A stretch of DNA of 64,000 nt from Epiperipatus broadwayi (taxonomy: Eukaryota; Onychophora; Udeonychophora; Euonychophora; Peripatidae). Position numbers and translations under genes: made by a program. The DNA lies in assembly GCA_028023455.1 (NCBI GenBank), contig JAQFVV010006231.1:8882036-8946035 (forward strand). Direction: 5' to 3'. The first letter of the stretch is position 1. Each line of letters begins with the position of its first letter. Below, in pieces: positions 61,509 through 64,000 of this stretch. The notes under the pieces were generated by a model. That model was given only the letters and a program-made list of their open reading frames with translations. It made no database searches and had not been told where the DNA came from.

Positions 61509-61666
61509 GAGTGGGCATCAGATGGGGATTTTATGTACAAGCCTTCTGGCATCCATTGATATTCGGCTTGCACTGTATAGAGATTTTTGACTGTTTTAAT
61601 AACAGTTAAGAGCAAGCATAAGAAATAGTGATCATGTGATGTTTATTGGCTTACTCATATTTCCAT

Positions 61667-62022
61667 TGGATTGGACATATAGTTTTCATGGGAAAGATAG
61701 GCCCTATCTACAATATGAGAATTATCTTGAAAACATTATGAAGTATAATGTCAGTTGTTTCAATTGGAAAGATATGGCAGAAAATAGAATACGTTGGACA
61801 GCTACAATTGGACTTGATGTTAGGTATTTTAGAAAGTTTTTTGCTGAAGAAATTAAAAGACAACATTGTAAAATATCTAGTAACGAACCAGTATGTTCTA
61901 TATGTGAATGTGTTTGTGTTTTACAATTGGTTTCTATAGTTATCACAAAATTCATTTATAAAGTTGTTTTCTCTCTCTTTTTTTTTTCCTTTTGGAGTTG
62001 GAATGGCCATACTTGTTTATAA
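61667..62022 (+). pseudogene. Decayed LINE C-terminus, continuation of 57790-59070
   Basis: Begins SYFHWIGHIVFMGK at the junction (the R.RW.GH..RM motif of LINE C-termini). After a frameshift it continues RPYLQYENYLENIMK, VSCFNWKDMAENRIRW, FRKFFAEEIKR and PVCSICECVC. The RP..+Y.D.LK.+...W...A.DR..W pattern and the trailing C..C finger fit the end of a CR1/jockey-like ORF2. Same strand and order as the upstream piece, so the two were one element before the insertions between them. Confidence 0.75.
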
Positions 62023-62951
62023 ATAGTTGCTTATTATTAATTAATTTTTTTTTTTTTTTATTTCAATCCACTTAATTTTGAAGTTATTGTTGTTTTAATG
62101 TGAATAAACTGTATTCAGTTTCGTTCATAAATTACTAATTTAAATATTTTGATAATTTTTAGTCATAAAACTTACAAAACATGTTTTTTTTTTAATTTGA
62201 AGAAATGAAGTAATTTTACTAGATCACAGAATTTAATACTTCTTACTAAAGACATTTTCTTGTATTTTGTAAATATTAGCAGTGCAAGAGAAAACAATTA
62301 CTTTTTTAAAAATAATTAATGAGTTTACTTGCTGGTACTTGGCTTATGTGATGCTAAAGACTTTTAGTTCAGTTACAAATAGAAGAAAAAATCTCATATG
62401 AAAATGTGTTCAATCTGTTTTATTTATTTATAAATTCATCTTTGTGAATTTATTATTTTATATAAGCAACAAATATAGAGAGAATTAATAATAAAAAGTA
62501 AAAGTAATAGCAAATTACCAGACCATTCTTTGAGTTTGATTGCCTCACTGATGAATTTATTTAAAAATTAAAACAAAACACACTGATAATCAGAATAATT
62601 TATTAAATTTTGTAATAACTAAACTATATGTGATGTTTATTGAGTTATCAATATGTGAATTATATTATTAAAAGTTTACACACACACGCACACACACACA
62701 TATAGGGTAAATATCTTTATTATTTTGCAATGAAATGATGTAATGTTTTTGCATGAAAGAATCACTTAAGGACTAATGATGTAATAATAAGTAAAAATCA
62801 AATTAAGTATTTTATATTAGTTATTTAATACTTACATTTAAACCTTATTTTGCTGCTAGTGTTTACAACCTTCCTTTAATACATGACTTGTCTAACATGT
62901 AAAGCTCCTCTCAGATATTATATGTTAGGTATGTGTATATTTGAATATTGC
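62023..62951. other. CKAP5 intron or downstream DNA, nothing recognised
   Basis: AT-rich with a CA microsatellite near 62679-62701. No TOG5 exon recognised. Confidence 0.5.
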
Positions 62952-63486
62952 TGTGTCCACAGGGAGTTTTAACTCAGCTGTGGTAGCATAAGAAATAAAT
63001 ATAAAACTAGGTAAAGTTATAAAATATTAGTTTAATTATTAATACAATAGACATAAACAGGCCTGCATACACGTATAACTAAGGTTGATAACACATCCTT
63101 TAATTAGAATTTGCAATAAATATAAATATATAATTCAGCGTTTAGCAAAAAGCACATTATACGTAGTTATTAGTTTACTGAACTTAAAACTGTCTTATTC
63201 TTTCTCATATAGTCAACTTATGTAGAAATAGTAGTAAGAACTTCAGGAGTGATTCCCAATTTAGATTTTCTCTTTAGTAGGTTCTATAACTGTAACCATA
63301 TTTTCAGTTTGTTAAATAAAAAAACCGCTGTCTTATTAACCTTTTTAGAACAGACACGTAACTATATAAAAACAAACATTATTACCGCGCAGAATCCACT
63401 AGAAGCTCTTCAATCGACTTCTCGTTTAATTAATACAGTTAATTTACTTTAACTTTATTAAAGTATATATGTTTATACATTACACA
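62952..63486 (-). mobile_element. 3' LTR of a Ty3/gypsy retrotransposon
   Basis: 535 bp with inverted termini TGTGT and ACACA, lying directly downstream of the integrase C-terminus and a polypurine tract, all on the - strand. AATAAAG-type polyadenylation signals occur within it. The other LTR is beyond the window, so the pair and the target duplication could not be checked. Confidence 0.75.
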
Positions 63487-63498
63487 TATCTCCCCCTA
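63487..63498 (-). promoter_or_regulatory. Polypurine tract overlapping the pol stop codon
   Basis: On the - strand TAGGGGGAGATA directly precedes the LTR start TGTGT. Its first three bases are the TAG ending the polyprotein. This is the expected plus-strand primer site for reverse transcription. Confidence 0.7.
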
Positions 63499-64000
63499 CT
63501 CTAGAAAATAATCATTAAATTTAGCTCGTTTCTTCCGGATTCTTTGACTTCGTGGAATACAGCTTTCGGGAATAGGATCAATCATTTTACTAGAGTCATC
63601 TGGGTCAGGTTCTGCATTGTCATCTTTTGGCATCATTTGATTTGCAGGTAATAAATTCTCTTGTGTTAAAGGAGGCAGATTATCTAGCTCTGCTCTAGGC
63701 AATAAGTCGTCCCATTGGGTTTCCTTTTTAACAGATTCTTTTTTGTCCATGTTAGTCATAGTAAATCTTTTTCTCAAATGATTAATATGATGTCTTATAA
63801 GTAATCCATTATCAAGTTTTATTAATCGTATAACTTCAGATATACTATTGGTAATAATCCCTGATATCCAAATCCTTTTTAAATGATCACGAATCCATAC
63901 ATTTTCGCCAATCATGAATCTTTGGGGAGTAGAACAATGGGATTCTATTGTTTTCTTTGTTTTTGGTAGTAATTTAGACATATGTGTCCGACATGTTCTA
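63496..64000 (-). CDS. Ty3/gypsy polyprotein, integrase C-terminal end (partial)
   Basis: Open to the window edge; the first internal Met is at 63981 but upstream codons (RTCRTH) stay open, so this is the end of a longer pol. It shows QRFMIGENVWIRDHLKRIWI, then IRLIKLDNGLLIRHHINHLR. This is the GPY/F-type module of gypsy integrases (F..Ge.VW.rd......W..G.i......vi.L..G...R.H.n.lR), which contacts DNA or chromatin. A charged, Pro-rich tail with PESCIPRSQRIRKKR follows, as in many gypsy pol C-termini. No stop interrupts it, so the element may be young. The termination codon lies in the polypurine tract. Confidence 0.85.
   Translation of the reverse strand, partial: RTCRTHMSKLLPKTKKTIESHCSTPQRFMIGENVWIRDHLKRIWISGIITNSISEVIRLIKLDNGLLIRHHINHLRKRFTMTNMDKKESVKKETQWDDLLPRAELDNLPPLTQENLLPANQMMPKDDNAEPDPDDSSKMIDPIPESCIPRSQRIRKKRAKFNDYFLE

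Larger units (their letters stand above)
60673..61655. mobile_element. Hammerhead foldback element, copy 3 (most complete), 11-bp target duplication
   Basis: A head-to-head palindrome, inverted unit 60673-61106 then direct unit 61107-61655, centred near 61105. CATATTTCCAT flanks both ends exactly (60662-60672 and 61656-61666). The direct side passes from GATTACTCTGGCTTGCACTG, through the body and a hammerhead, back to CATCCATTGATATTCGGCTT. That is slightly more than one repeat unit of about 450 bp. The body contains GACTATATAAGCTAATGAGC, a possible TATA-type promoter. There is no coding potential. Variable-length duplications of this kind suit target-primed retrotransposition. Confidence 0.88.

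Noticed and set aside
61722-61955. Antisense ORF over the LINE C-terminus
   Set aside because: Shadow of the + strand frame that shows the WIGHI and C..C motifs.

Overview
The window is very A+T-rich DNA from an animal nucleus. Short exons with GT-AG introns of up to 16.5 kb carry one conserved gene, and nearly all the rest is transposable-element debris. The set of elements (RTE/BovB-type LINE, Penelope-like elements, Merlin, hAT, piggyBac, Ty3/gypsy LTR) fits an invertebrate, perhaps an arthropod. I cannot fix the clade from sequence alone.

The only host gene I can support is CKAP5 (XMAP215/ch-TOG/mini spindles), a microtubule polymerase, on the + strand. Twelve in-frame exons between 3420 and 53121 give 572 codons. 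They cover the linker before TOG3, TOG3, the TOG3-TOG4 linker and TOG4. The gene starts before the window, and its later exons lie beyond it or were not recognised.

Intron contents, left to right: 2.0-2.8 kb, a Penelope-like GIY-YIG fragment between 148-bp inverted arms with a 14-bp target duplication. 4.6-7.3 kb, a piggyBac relic carrying a Merlin-type MITE. 10.07-11.59 kb, a hAT relic with an exact 8-bp duplication. 20.2-25.5 kb, an old duplication, a hAT-like element, a foldback and a Merlin-type MITE with an exact 8-bp duplication. 28.7-30.1 kb, a second Penelope-like fragment in a foldback. 31.0-31.5 and 34.0-34.6 kb, two foldbacks carrying hammerhead-ribozyme motifs. 39.2-44.1 kb, a broken RTE copy split by a 2.1-kb insertion and next to a Merlin transposase relic. 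49.55-50.02 kb, a probable solo LTR. 54.09-57.37 kb, a full-length RTE element with a 9-bp duplication and one frameshift. 57.7-62.0 kb, a LINE relic pierced by a small MITE, a Merlin-type MITE and a third hammerhead foldback. 62.95 kb to the end, the 3' LTR and integrase C-terminus of a Ty3/gypsy element.

The most notable signal is a family of three palindromic repeats carrying six type-I hammerhead ribozyme motifs. Base changes at paired positions in helices II and III preserve pairing. The best copy has an 11-bp target duplication. This looks like a retrozyme-like or Penelope-associated system of self-cleaving RNA.
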